A stretch of 64,000 nt of DNA from Hyperoplus lanceolatus (taxonomy: Eukaryota > Chordata > Actinopteri > Uranoscopiformes > Ammodytidae), in NCBI GenBank assembly GCA_026929865.2, contig CM049410.1:19430001-19494000 (forward strand), read 5' to 3'. A program made the position numbers and the translations under genes. Under the pieces are notes generated by a model, which was not told the DNA's origin, ran no database searches, and saw only the letters and a list, made by a program, of their open reading frames with translations. This document shows, one piece after another, positions 1 through 43,939 of this stretch (the first letter of the stretch is position 1; every line of letters begins with the position of its first letter).

Positions 1-12406
<12,406 letters not shown>

Positions 12407-12407
<1 letters not shown>

Positions 12408-12720
12408 TCGTTCGTTGTCAGTCCCGTGGAAAGTTTCTCTGTAAAAAAAACTGTAACCCTTCTACTAAAAAAAAACTGACAATGACAGCCAGGAACGAGT
12501 TTTGTGAAAAATGTAACACAATGACGCGACGTAAACACAGGGAAAAAAGATTGCAACTTTGTGTCTATTCTTGCCTCCACGGAAACACTTCTCCGTTGCA
12601 CGTACAGACGTTTCCACCAAGCCCAGTTTCTACATTGCAGTATTGCAGCCAAACAAACCCCATAAACTATGTAATTGACACCTCAACGCGCCAATATTCG
12701 CCGGCCACTCTCGTGTAACC
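12407..12720 (-). other. stat3: stat3 non-coding exon 1 (5' boundary uncertain)
   Basis: A strong donor (CGAACGAG followed by GTAAGC, minus strand) lies at 12407/12406. It precedes a 3.85 kb intron that ends at the acceptor before the ATG exon. Vertebrate STAT3 genes have such an untranslated first exon. The transcription start is not visible; the upper limit is set by the CCAAT and GC boxes just upstream. Confidence 0.6.
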
Positions 12721-12960
12721 AATCAGAAGGCAGTTTAGAAGCAGGAGAGGCGGGACTTCACGGCGAGGTTGGTTGAAAACGTCGTGTTTACTGCTGTCGC
12801 AATTGCGCTGTTCCCGCCAGCACACCCTCCCCGCGTGAGGACTGCAGAGTAGGCACGCGCTCTCATTTGCAGCGAAGGGAGGAAGCGTGCTTCGACAGAA
12901 CAGCCAGCCTGGAAGTCATCTGAGTTACTGGCAGTGTTGACGTCATCACGGGTTTAATAA
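12716..12960 (-). promoter_or_regulatory. stat3: stat3 promoter region
   Basis: The region is richer in CpG than its surroundings. It carries a CCAAT motif at 12718-12722 (plus orientation), a GC-box-like GGCGGGAC near 12750, a perfect CRE palindrome TGACGTCA at 12938-12945, and TTCGACAGAA at 12891-12900, a TTCN4GAA-type STAT motif. I recall that the mammalian STAT3 promoter is auto-regulated through STAT and CRE elements. Their use here is inferred. Confidence 0.5.
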
Positions 12961-15180
12961 CGCCAGTGCTGTTCTTTATAGGCCTATAGACCTCTCCTTA
13001 TCAGTCTATGATCATAATCTATTGGCTGATTTACCCTAACCTCCACCAAAAGTAGATCAAAAAGTGCAATAAAACATAGGTAGACACAAAAAGTGTGACC
13101 AGGCATTTAATAGACTCATATATGAGAGGGAAATAAACTTAATAGGCAGTTAATATTATTTAGTAAGCTTTTATTTAAATTGAAGTGATTGGCAAAATAA
13201 GCTTTAAACACAACAGAAAAGACTCATTATTTGAGTATGAATCAACAGCAATTATTTGTCACATTGTGTTGCAGCGGTTTTGAATGATCACTTTTCTTCA
13301 AAATGGCCAAGTCACTCTATTAGCAGTGCATAACCTACTTCATGCTTATAGCAGGCTGGTTCTGATTTCTTTTAAATAACCAGTGGGTCAAAGCAAGGCA
13401 AATATACAAGGTGGCAAAAACACACATTTGTTAAAAATGGACCAATATCTTACAAGTGTTTCCTTCTTTGTTGTGCTAGATCATGTGGACATTTTTGTCA
13501 AAACATCTATAAAAAAGATACTTTAATAATGATAAAGTCTATTATTGTACGTGATCTGACATACCTAATTTTTATTTATTTGCCCCTGAAATTTCCACCT
13601 GCTGATACTGACATACAATATACCAGGGGGGTATATGATATGCACATGCTTACTCTTCACAATACCACACATGCAACTAGACAGACAGACAGACAGGCAC
13701 ATACACATCAATGTTCCTGTCTTTCTTACTGTTCTCCACCCTGCTACGTGCTCAGAGGGAGCACTCTCCTTAATTGCACTCCCCAGCCCATTGATTATTT
13801 TAATGGTGTTCAAAGCTTCACAGTGGGCTTCTGCGTGCCTACACCACATCCAGGTCACGCGCAGTCTCCAGAGATGAAAATGGAGGCCGCACGTTCCCCT
13901 TCTTCCTGTGCGGAGATCTGTGTGCTTGCCTTACATGATCAAAAGTTGGTGGAAATCAGACTCAAAATGATAACAATCCAATTGTCATAGATTTCCTTAA
14001 TCCTGCATAATCATCTTCTCTAATTTACGTATAATTATAACCTCATTTAATGAAATACTTTCAGATATATATTTTTTTTCCCCTGACAGTGTGAAAATTC
14101 CGTATTTATTGAGAGCAGTACACCATATTGCACCGGGTTTCTGCAAAAACATTTGTTGAGTGGATCGTGCTGTTCTGACATTTAAATAAAGTGCCACGCC
14201 GATCACACAACTTGGCAATATGCTGTCCCACGCATTTAGGGTGATATTTGATCACCTGTTGCGTAGTCAGTCATTAAATTGTCATCTTGTGCTTCCTTGT
14301 TTTTTTCTTGCTTGCAATTACCACTGGAAAATTTGACAGGGATGTGCGAATGCACAGTGATAATCTGTGACCATGCTATTATAGTTGTTGTTCTTCTCCT
14401 CTGTGAAAGGGTGTGCAACGTGAGGACAATATGTCCAGATGCAATAAATATAGCATGGTGAACATTCATCAAACCATTACAATAACTGATGATCAAATCG
14501 TGTTTTCAAGCATGCTTTGTAAAGATACAGCACAGCTAAAGGTTACATACTAAATTTCTTTCAGCAAGGAACTTATTAGGATCCAGAACAGAGCACACAA
14601 ACTCAGAGGTGGATTGCTGATTCTTTAACAGCTTCATGATCCTTTGACACTATATCACCTTTTTAATCAAAGCACAAAAAATGAACATTGATATAGAGGA
14701 TATTGACTTGCTGTCTAGTCTGGTTAAAAAGGTCTCATAAAGATTGTCACCCGTTTAGTGTGGTAGTGTTTGTAAATACCAGAGGGACATGCATTATACA
14801 GTATAAGGGTTGTGCTTTTTTGCATGTCAGGGGATATGTGTTTGTTTGTAAACTCTTAAGCTGAGGAACTTTTCTCTACATGAATTCAAACTTTATTTTT
14901 TTCTGTGGGCTTTAGCCTTGCCCAATTCTATAGTTTCTGTATTGCACATGCAGATCACTTAAACCTTAACCACTTAATCTGCTAAAACATAAATCCTGCA
15001 AACAACTTCCTGTTACCATACAATGTGCATATCATACATGACAAATACTATATTATAAATTACATACACATTAATAGCTAGCCACTCAATTTAACAACAA
15101 CAAACAGCAAACATCCTAAACATACAAGTCTTGGATAACCAGTCGGCCTGCAGCATGTTCCAAAAGCTAGATTTGTGTTC
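12961..15180. other. stat3-cavin1 intergenic region
   Basis: Lies between the stat3 promoter and the cavin1 3' end. No coding exon is recognised. 13640-14500 is unique, non-repetitive sequence of mixed base composition and may hold conserved regulatory elements. The right part may be cavin1 3' UTR. Candidate minus-strand AATAAA signals occur near 14892 and at 15190-15195. Confidence 0.45.
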
Positions 15181-15189
15181 ATTTGTTTT

Positions 15190-15195
15190 TTTATT
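15190..15195 (-). terminator. candidate cavin1 poly(A) signal
   Basis: AATAAA on the minus strand, about 230 bp past the stop codon. Others occur further on (near 14892), so this is only one candidate. Confidence 0.35.
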
Positions 15196-15421
15196 ATTTG
15201 TATGCTAAAGAGGAGCAAATACAAAAGTCATCCCTGCTGGGTACAATAAAAAGAAGGAAAAAAATGAAAAAACGTGTGATCACGTCTCTAAAGTCTCTAT
15301 GACTAATATTGTGTCCTTGTGATTCGACTCATTCATCAAGACTCTGTTTCGTTCCCCTCTTCATCATTCCATCACTCTTCCCATTCACAGCCACTGCAGC
15401 AGACCTGGGGGGGGCGACGCT

Positions 15422-34404
<18,983 letters not shown>

Positions 34405-34960
34405 GGCTACACTCAACTAAACCCCTTCAAATAACCAAAAACTGCCTGCGCTCGCTTACGGATAAAAATACACTTAGTGAAAAACAAAACCTAGCAGGAG
34501 CCACACTGCACACAACAACTCTAGTCTCTCTAAACTCAAGCCTTATTCTCTCTTCTTCTTCTTCTTCTTCTTCCAGACTACTTTCTCTGACACTTATTTT
34601 TTCCTCTCCCTATTCTATTCTATTCTAATGCTACGTTGCTCTCAAACCTGCTGTTCGCCCTCAGTCTCACGCACTATCTCTCTGTCTCCCTCTGTCTCCC
34701 TCTGTCTCTCTCTCTCTACCTTTGCTCTGGGATGCCAGCCAGCCAAGGGGAGTAAGGGCCTCTCACAGCTGAGGCATGTGTGCCCGGATTCAAATGCCTC
34801 TGCTCCAGTGTGAAACCACCCAGTCAAACTTTTTCCCTTCTTACACCCAGCCCACGCCCCTGGCTCCCCCCTTGCTGCCCGGGCTCCACCCCCCCACGCC
34901 CCTCCGTTCTGTCCCCAAGCGGAGGGGCAGAAAATCTCTCCAGGCTCCACCTCTTATGGT
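34405..34960 (-). promoter_or_regulatory. cavin1: cavin1 5' UTR and promoter region
   Basis: Sequence upstream of the cavin1 ATG. A pyrimidine-rich stretch at 34546-34720 (CTTCTT, TCTCCC and TCTATT runs) is followed by C-rich sequence at 34845-34930 with CCACGCCCC-type GC boxes. No TATA box is evident. The transcription start cannot be fixed from the sequence. Confidence 0.4.
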
Positions 34961-35094
34961 GACATGGTGACACACCGCTCTCAAGCCACCACAGACGAGA
35001 TCCAGTAACTCTAAAAGACATCAGTTCAGAGTCAGACCTATAAAATGTAAAAAATAAAACTGTGTTAGAATTTAAAGGTGGAGTAAGTGATTGT

Positions 35095-35386
35095 GGAGAA
35101 TGCTTGTTGTCAAAATCCCTTTGTCCCCACGTTCTTCTGATACCTGTACGTACTGTGTGTGCGCAGGGGAAAATAAATCTGGTGTTAATGCACAGCCTAT
35201 AGGCTCTGTAAACGGATATCTAAACAAAGGGTATTTTATTCAAAGGGGGTTCATCGTAGCTTACGGAGCCTTGGCTGTTTATTAACACCGGATTTCTTTT
35301 CAGCGTGCACACAGTTAGGACAGGTAAGCGGATTGTGAGGAGATATTCACAAATTAAAACAGTGATTTTGACAACAAGCATTCTCC
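35095..35386. mobile_element. MITE with 23-bp perfect inverted repeats
   Basis: GGAGAATGCTTGTTGTCAAA.. at 35095-35117 is the exact reverse complement of 35364-35386. The true ends may be slightly further out (GGTGGAGTAAGTGATTG at about 35077). Confidence 0.75.
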
Positions 35387-37097
35387 AGAATATTTCTAGA
35401 TGGATTTGAATTATCATCACACATTGTCATTCAACACATGAACATAAAGCTACAGTCTGGATTGAACTGGTTTAGTATTAAGGTCTAGACTCTTACTGGA
35501 GACTGTGAAGTTGGAGTCCCTAACTGTGCAACTAGGACACTAAACATGATACTTTGCGTCACATTGGTCAGTTCATTTGGATTAATTAGGTATAAGCACG
35601 CTATTATTGTTGACTTGATGCTGGTATCAAGATCTTCAATAAGTAGCTTGTCTCCAAACCAGAACGTTTTATCCAATGATTAAATTAATAAAATAATTAC
35701 CACTATTTATGTTTCTGCTGTAAACTAACCAGAGTAATAAATAGCTATACATGTTGATATTTTACTGGTTTTAATATATTAGTTGTGTGACACTACTGGA
35801 ACTTGAATGTTGACGGGTGTATTTAGGATAATGTGTTTTCGCTGCCTACTAGTGGGCATCAATATTTACGGCAACACCGCATTCAATCTGTCAAATAAAA
35901 GCAATCAAAAAGTTGTGAATCAAATAGTAAATCAAGTTCGGATTCTAAATAATAATAATAACAATAGAATGTATAATACATTTATTTATTTTTATTGGAA
36001 ACCAACATTTATATTGAATTTGATGTGTTTTTGACTATTTACAATTTCAACACTAGCTAATGTGTTGCAGTTCAGTGTCAACAATAGAGGGCAATGCACA
36101 TTCATGACGTCTATGTACACATTCTGAATCTCCTCCTGAGTTGATTGACAATTGATAAATAGATTCTTATCCCTGAAGCGAAATTTACAACAAATTAATA
36201 TGTTTATCATAATACTGTTGGTTGCTGCTATTTCTAATAATCAAACTAACAATGGGCTGTACAAATTGATAATTAAAATACACACATATGCAGTGTTTGA
36301 CGCTAGGTGGAGTTGACGATTGACCGTGAGTGTTTAAAACAGACGTGTTTACTGCCCTCCGGTGGTCAAAATGGGGAACTGCACTTTACATTTAATCGTC
36401 AAATGTTTGACATTAGTGAATTTTGACTTCCGGAGAGTATTTTCAAAACACATTAACTAAACATTAGCAATCGGAAAGTAAGAAATTATTATTAATTCCT
36501 TATAAATCTCATATCCGAAGTCAGTATAGTATTAAACGCTAAATACTGAACACATTTATTGTATTCATTATTATAATTTAGAAGTAGGCCTTTAGTCATG
36601 TTTTTGTTATAATGACATATTGATATCAGAAAAATATAATGAAATTAAAACTGCAAGCAGTGATGACCGGGCCCTCGCACCTCCGTGCTGCCCGCCGTCC
36701 TGGCGACCGCGTGAGAGAACGCGCCGCGGTCTCCTCCTCTTCGGGGCGCGCGGTACAGCGACAGCTGTCGCCGGAAGCGCGGAAGTTGCCGCAGCGCGCT
36801 TGATGCGGATGCGAGGACGACCTCGGGCCTGGCCTCTTACCAGGCGGGTGAAGTTTGGAGCGCGTGGGACAGCGTGGAGCGAAACTAGAAGATCCTGCGG
36901 AGATTTTGAAAGTACAGGCCGTCTGTGTAAATCGGGGAAGAAAAAAAATCACGGTTGACCCCTGTGGTCCGAGAGACTTTGTCGTAGAGCAACATGAGCT
37001 GTACGTGTTTGACAAATGATAAGTCAATGGGAGTCAAGGGGAAAGGGTCGTGGCCTGGCAAACATTGCATTGGTGAATGACGTTTTTCGCATTTGTG

Positions 37098-37935
37098 GCG
37101 CCCCCTATGGGTAAGCCTCGACAAGCTTAGAGGGCCACGCAACTACATGTCTTCTGCACGTATACTGCAAGTTTCATGATGATAGGACCTACGGTCAATG
37201 AGTTATGGCCAACGTGTTATCAAGCCCCGCCCCTGCGTAAACGTTTTAGTCACTGGCGGCCATGTCTTTGAAGCTATCCTACTAATATTTTTCAGAGACG
37301 TGCGTCATAGTCCCCCGGGGCTTCGTGAGACATTTGGTGTTGATAGAGTAAAACTTGAAAAAGTTGTGGATAAAACCCTGTTTTTCAGTTTATGCCAATT
37401 AGCCGAAAGTATTTCCAGGTTGACTCTTATGGTCCAAGAGGCTTTTTCGTAGAGCACCCTGAAATACACCAGTGTGAGAAATTTCAAGTCAATCGGACCT
37501 ACGGTGTGCGGGGCGCGGCCTCTCAAACTTTCTTCAGTCGGGGCTTAACAGCGCCCCCTAGCGGAAATTAAAAAAAAATCCTTTGAGCGAAATTGTAGAG
37601 CACCATGAGCTGTACATGTGTAATCAATTTCAAGTCAATCGGGGTCGGGTGACTTTTGTGGCGCCCCCTATGGGTTAATCGCGATAAGCTTCGAGGGACA
37701 TGCTACCACATGACTTCTGCACATACCCATCAAGTTTGATGATGATAGGACCTATGGTTAAGGAGTTATGGCCAATTTGTGGATAGGCCCCGCCCCTGTG
37801 GCGCCCCCTATGGGTAAATCGTAATAAGCTTGGAGGGACATGCTACCACATGACTTCTGCACATACCCAGCAAGTTTCATGATGATAGGACCTATGGTTA
37901 AGGAGTTATGGCCAACGTGTTATTAAGCCCCGCCC
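37098..37935. repeat. about 140-bp imperfect internal repeats of the outer element
   Basis: GGCGCCCCCTATGGGT recurs at about 37098, 37660 and 37800. Each is followed by AAGCTT..GAGGG, CATGACTTCTGCACATAC and ATGATGATAGGACCTA. The last two units are 140 bp apart. Confidence 0.75.
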
Positions 37936-39114
37936 CTGCGTAAAGTTTTTGGTCAATGGCGTCCATGTTTGTTGGCGCTCTCACTTTTTCTTAATATTAT
38001 TGTGTGGGCTTACTCAGGCCTTGGGTCTCATTAAGCCTATCAAATGTTGAGAAGATCTGACTGAGTATAGTGGAGTTACAGCAACTTGGCGTCAACTTCG
38101 AAGACGCCAAGCTACAGCAAAGGCGTTTTGACAGATGGCGCTCTCACTTTGTATGACTATTAGTGTTTGGGCTTTCTCAGGCCTTGGGTGTCATTTACCA
38201 TACCAAATTTGGAGAAGATGAGACAAAGTATGATGGAGTTAGGGCAACTTCCTGTATTTTTGGCGAATATTGCTAAAAAGAACACTTCCTGTTGATTTTG
38301 GGGCGGGGTGTCAAGAGGCTTTTTTGTTTGTACTGGGATTGTACATTGCTGTATAAAATTGTGTGGTTCTAAGTATAACACAGCCTGAGTTATTATCATT
38401 CAAAGGGTTCATCAGGTTAATTTTTGATGTTTTTTAGCGAGTGTGGCGCCCGTTCTGCAAGACGGTTATTCCGGATAAAACAAGCTTTCGGGTATATCAT
38501 CTTCCATGTCGGAGGACGTACCCTATCATATTTTCTTTTGCACAAAAAGTTGTTATGTGTCCACTTTGCTCTGCAATCCTGCAGAATAATGTGGAGTTCT
38601 GACTTTAGGCGCCATGTTGGCGAATATCGGCTCCCAGCTCGTCATACTTATTCGTAATCAAACAAAATTTTTTTTGGTATATCTTCCATGTCTTATGAGT
38701 GTCCCTATTCTGGTCGTTTTGCTAAATATGTTCCTGCTAGGTGTTATGAATTTTTGAACTTTCTGAGGATTTTCGAGTCAGAAATTCACATATTTCACAT
38801 TTAAAGACTTCCTGTTGATTTTGGGGCGGGGCTTCAAGAGGCTTTTTTGTGGGGCCTGCAAAGATACATTTGGGTTGTTAATTTCGTGCAGCTAGGTATA
38901 ACACAGCCTTGAGTTATGATGAATTAAAGTTTCATGAGGTTCGTTAATTATGATGTTTACGTCAACTTTGACCCCAAAAAGATCCCTGGTTCTCTGCTAA
39001 GTTTGAAATCTTTTCGCAATTTAGCATCGGGCAAGGGTCTTTTGTATTTGAGAAGAGGTTTGACGTCCCTGGCGTAAAAACTCTAGGAGCCTTTCGTCGA
39101 AATGCGAAAAGATG

Positions 39115-39530
39115 GGTTGCGTTCCGAATCGCATACTCTTTCTTTTTTCTATTCTACATACTACATCTGACGATAAAAAGAATCTAGTTAGGATGCAGTA
39201 GGCATACTATTGGGACGTACTTTTCTCTCTTATTTCATCATAACATTGCGCCTTGATCTTGCCTCTTGCTTTTATATCCGTCGCATCCCCGTTTGTTTTC
39301 ATAACATGGACCTATAGGCTTCGTCGATGTTACGTCACTTCACGTGCGCACTGGATTGTGGGTCAGAATCGCCCAAATAGGATGCACTTTTCAACACTAA
39401 CAATCTTGGCCGCATGAAGTAGACCATCCGGGTATTCTAACCATCCTAAATCTGGCCACAAGAATCGGGACATCCTAAATCTTTTTTCTACATACTATAT
39501 AGTAGAAAGTATGCGATTCGGAACGCAACC
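39115..39530. mobile_element. MITE with GGTTGCGTTCCGAATCGCAT ends
   Basis: GGTTGCGTTCCGAATCGCAT at the left is matched by ATGCGATTCGGAACGCAACC at the right. ATG flanks both sides as a possible 3-bp target duplication. 416 bp. Confidence 0.82.
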
Positions 39531-42009
39531 ATGGTTTTGGCGGTTTTAGGGAGAGGCACCTATTTGCAGACCCATGGGGGAAACCATTGAAAGTGGAGCT
39601 CCACCGGAAGCCACGCCCCAAACTCATTTCATTGGTCAGAATTGCAACCTACTCTGAATTTGTTGTCTTCTTTTTGTTTTACTGCCGGAGTTCACCTAGC
39701 GGTGAATAATAATACACAGTTTCCACCGGTTAGGATGCTAGTACACAGTAAAATACGTCAGTTTGTTAAGGGTCCCAAGTGGCCAGGACGGTGGTAAAAA
39801 GTAGATGTTGAGGTAGAAGATGAATGAAGCAACGAAGCTTTGGGTACATCTTCCGAAATCCGTCTCTTTAATTCACAATTATCACAAGTAGGTCAATCAC
39901 ATACAAATATCAAGTCTTATAAATAAAACACAAGTTAAACTTTTATCTTAGAAGTCCTGGAAACAAATGCTTGTCTTTTCCTCTTAAACGAAGCTGTAAA
40001 TAGCCTTTACGTAGTGTCAGTTGGAGCCTTGTTGCAGCAGTGCAGGCTAATGCTAACTGTGTTCGGATTAATAAACCTATTGTATTGTAGCCTATCTCAT
40101 TCTGCGGCTGCACGCGATCGTTACTGTTCACCTGCGTGATCACAAAGTCACAGACGAGCCTCGTTAAATAGCCTAATATGAACATAGGCTATTTATGTCT
40201 GGTTGAAATCCAAGCCCCAACCTCAGCGATTTTTACCAGTATCCAATAAGGAAGTGACTACAACTGTAATAACCCGGAAGTGCCACTGGGGGCTGTATGC
40301 AGAAGAGAGCCATCTCACATTGACTCCAATGTTAAACATGCCGTTTTCACAGCATTATTAACCCTATTTCAGGCCTGGATTGAAAAACCATTCTAGTCTG
40401 TATGTTTAGTTCATATCTCCATGACAACTCTGAGGGGGGTGAATTTTTTTCTAGCAGACTAGTTTTTATTCTATTGGAAGTTAAAATATATGAATTTTAG
40501 GGGCGTGGCCTCTTGATTGACAGCTAGCCTCTGTCCTCACTCAACCCCGAAGGCTAGTTGTAAGGGTTAGCATGCTAACTCAGTAGACAGCAGTGTGTCC
40601 ATTCCTCCATCCCGTGTGCTGCTTGGGGCTGTACCAACGATGGATTAAGGACTGTGGTTTACAGTTTTTTCGGTGAGTAACACTGTATTTACAATTATTA
40701 TTGTTATGTTACAACTGTACACTGTAGCCTATAGAACCAATTAAAAGCTGTTAGTTTCGCGAGTGTCACAGTGACAGTGTTAGCTCTGTTATGCCAGCTA
40801 AATAAATAGCTAGTAGCCACTACCATGACTTGAGGCCCGAGGTTTTTCAAGGCTCCATGCCGCTAACGACTGTTTATGGTCAGATGGGCACGTAATGGAA
40901 TCGGTTCAGAAACAAAAGTTGGGCTGAGCGGTCCAGTTAAACCTTTTACTATCTATGGGTTAAACATATGGCATAGGAACACTTTTGTGACAAAATATAT
41001 GCTCACAAGTTTGCGCTCAATAATGTTTATAGATGAAGGGGCTATGTGCATCCGTAAAACCGGCTCCGTTCCACGGTTACTACGATGGTTATTTTTTTTA
41101 TAACAGTCGTATAAACTCAAATTAAATATACAATTGTGGCTGTGTTTCCGCATCTGTGTTATCCGTGGATATTATGACGGTTATCGTACTGCATTAACTC
41201 AAAAATAAATATACAATTTTTGTTGTTTCTTCCTTTATTCCAAACGCTATTTTTCTGAAAAAAATTATTGATTGCCTAGTCAGTGCATTACTTTTATCTG
41301 ACTCTTTCTGTATTGTTTGACTCAGTGGTTGTCTCTTTGTCCTCTTCCAGGTTAACATGGAGGAATGAATGTGTGCCTCTGGTCTCCCTGATCTCTACGT
41401 GAAAGAGCGACGGTGTGGCCCTTCATCTGGCAGCAACTGAAGTCAACCTACATTCACACTATCCTCGTCTTATCTGCTTGTGATAATTGTCATTGATTGT
41501 GATATTTTGTGATATATCTTGTTCTGCACTGTCCGTCTTTGTAGAAGTATTCCTGCTCTGTAGAAAATCTTACAAGTTTTTTTTGTGGGATTTTTTCCTA
41601 ACTTAAGTAAAGTGTTTTACAACATTACATAGCCCTGATTAGGCCTATATAAAAAAACATAATTTTATTAATTGATAACTTAACAGCCCCAAATGTATTT
41701 TCTTTTGACTATTTTTGTGCAATTTTTAATGAAAATATGCCGAGAATGTTTCATATAGCTTCTCCTGTTAAAATTTCAATGCAAAACGTTTACTTGTAAC
41801 AGAGTAATTTACCAGTTTGGTATTTGTACTTTTAATTCAGTAAAGGATGTGAATATTTCCTTCTACACTGTTTAATCTTTACCTGGGTCATCTTTGAGTC
41901 TTACATACAAGCAAAATCATTTTCATAAGTACTTTTAATATAACATAATGTTCTATTTTTACTCAAGTGATATTGTAATTGGTGACTTGTAAAAGAGTCA
42001 ATTCTCTGA

Positions 42010-42400
42010 TATGATGATGAAGATACTTTTAATGACCACACAGCCAGGCTGGTGGAATTTGTTTTCAGTACAGCCCTTGGTACAGGTTCCAACTTTACAT
42101 TGAACATTAGACATACAGACAGGCACATTACATAATACAACAGGGCCATGCTTAATCGTCAGCGTTCAGATTTCAGATTGTTGGAAGGCATAGTGTGCAG
42201 GGTGAGTGGGATCAGAGATGTGTAGTGTCAGTTTGCGGGATAGTAATTCAAGGGATGGTAGGGTGTGCCAATAAATTTGGATGCTGTTGATGCACTCTAA
42301 TTTCTTCCGGGAGAGTGAGTCAAGGCTGGCAAATCAGACTGATGGATGAGGTGAGGATGCTTTCAACGATGGCTGTATAGAAGCGATAGAAAGTGTATTT
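42010..42400 (-). mobile_element. LINE reverse-transcriptase 3' remnant
   Basis: Minus-strand conceptual reading gives FYTAIVESILTSS and LTLHISDPTHPAHYAFQ with stops and frame breaks. This pattern matches the end of fish L2/CR1/Rex-type LINE proteins (FY..VIESILT; DPTHPxH). A dead fragment. Confidence 0.6.
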
Positions 42401-42603
42401 AATCATTTAATTCAACTGTTGCACCTTAACATAAAACCCTGCTCTAAATATTTTATATAATATATGTATATTCAAAATCATAGGCTATTAAATTAGTGTT
42501 CTCATCTGTTTATAGATTGAATGTGTCCTCCCTTATCATGTATTACTGTTAATAACATTTTCAGTCTGGAGACCAAAATACAATTAATATTATTACAAAT
42601 ACA

Positions 42604-43939
42604 GTGGCCCTCATTTATCAATCTTGCGTAGACCAGAAAAATGGGTGTACGTACATTTCCACGCAAATCTCGGCATTTATCAATATGGACGTGAGCGTAG
42701 AGTACGCTCAAATCCCACGCCAGCTCTCAGCTCGTGTACGCAAATTTGAAAACAGCTTGGACTCGCAGTGCAGGCTGTGCCGGGTAGCCGATGACTTTGT
42801 TGGACAATTATTAGAAGATAATACAAATGCAGTGCAAATAAGACCGAAATAAAGATATGAATCACTTAAAAATGTGCAGCTTATGGTGTGAAACTGAGTA
42901 GGAGAGCTGATTCAATAGTGCGCACACCAGCCACTTAGGAGCGCTGCATGGGACTGCGTAAGGGCAGTTGTCTTGGAGCAGGGACACTGAGGCACGGGGG
43001 CTGCATTCATTCAAAATGTTAGCCTAAGTATTAAATATGTAGTAGGCCTACACTGCTCTTTATGATACAAAAAATACACGGCACAACATTCAGCTTAACA
43101 TTTTATTTATTTGACGCACTTTGTAGATGTTAGTTCCTCTTTTAATATGTCATTGATGCTGAAGCGAGCGACTTATTTCCACCGTTTACCGGCACGTTGT
43201 TCCGATCTGCTGGTGGAGCAGGACGGTGGGCGCTCTCACAGCCGGGTCGGCTTGTGCAGCTGACGGCCGGGCTGACCACTCGTGCCAAGCGCATGCTGTC
43301 ATACAGTAAAACGCAAAATGTGTTATTTTTTAGTTTTTAAAACCATTTTGAGTAGCCTAGTGCTATCTAAAAGGGCCAATACATTCTAATCATTAAAATC
43401 TCTGCAGACGTGTATTTATTTTATGGGGACCATTATCCGACAGTTGGTGCTCTTTTTCTCCACTTATATTATGCCCGCAGTCCCGCACCCCCAGTTGGTT
43501 GCATTTCAGAACAGCAACACGCTTTTTTTAGTGGCGACACGACACCAACGCTGTCAACACCAACGCTGTTGACCGCAGCAGTTATTTCCTTCCTAACTGC
43601 TGCCTTCTGTCGTTCTTTGATGCTGCTTGTAGGCTAATGCTCCGAAATGAAACTCTTTTTTTCTACTTTCGCTGTTATTCTGTCAATTTCTACTTCAGGT
43701 AAGTGCCGTATTGCGCATATCCATGTCGTAAAACCTCTGGGCGAGGCTTCTAAACTGAGAAAATATAGGGGCGTGATACGCTCGTTTTCATCCGCCGCAT
43801 TTATCAATAATGGCCTGGCGTACGCTGAGATTGGCGAGATACGACTGTTTGATAAATCCCACGCGATACCTGGCGTAGGGAGGTATTTGCGCCAGAATCT
43901 GCACCAGTTTCCACGCAAGTTTGATCAATGAGGGCCATT
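42604..43939. mobile_element. DNA element with TGGCCCTCATTTATCAA ends
   Basis: TGGCCCTCATTTATCAA at the left and TTGATCAATGAGGGCCA at the right are inverted with one mismatch. A second CGTACGCT-rich subterminal region is also inverted. 1.34 kb, no transposase frame. Confidence 0.75.

Noticed and set aside
36620-37027. 112- and 133-codon frames in GC-rich sequence
   Set aside because: They fall in the left part of an abundant interspersed repeat. No protein signature; high GC alone keeps frames open.
37098-37935. Regularly spaced repeats that could suggest a CRISPR-like array
   Set aside because: The units are 140 bp, imperfect and inside a transposable element of a vertebrate genome.
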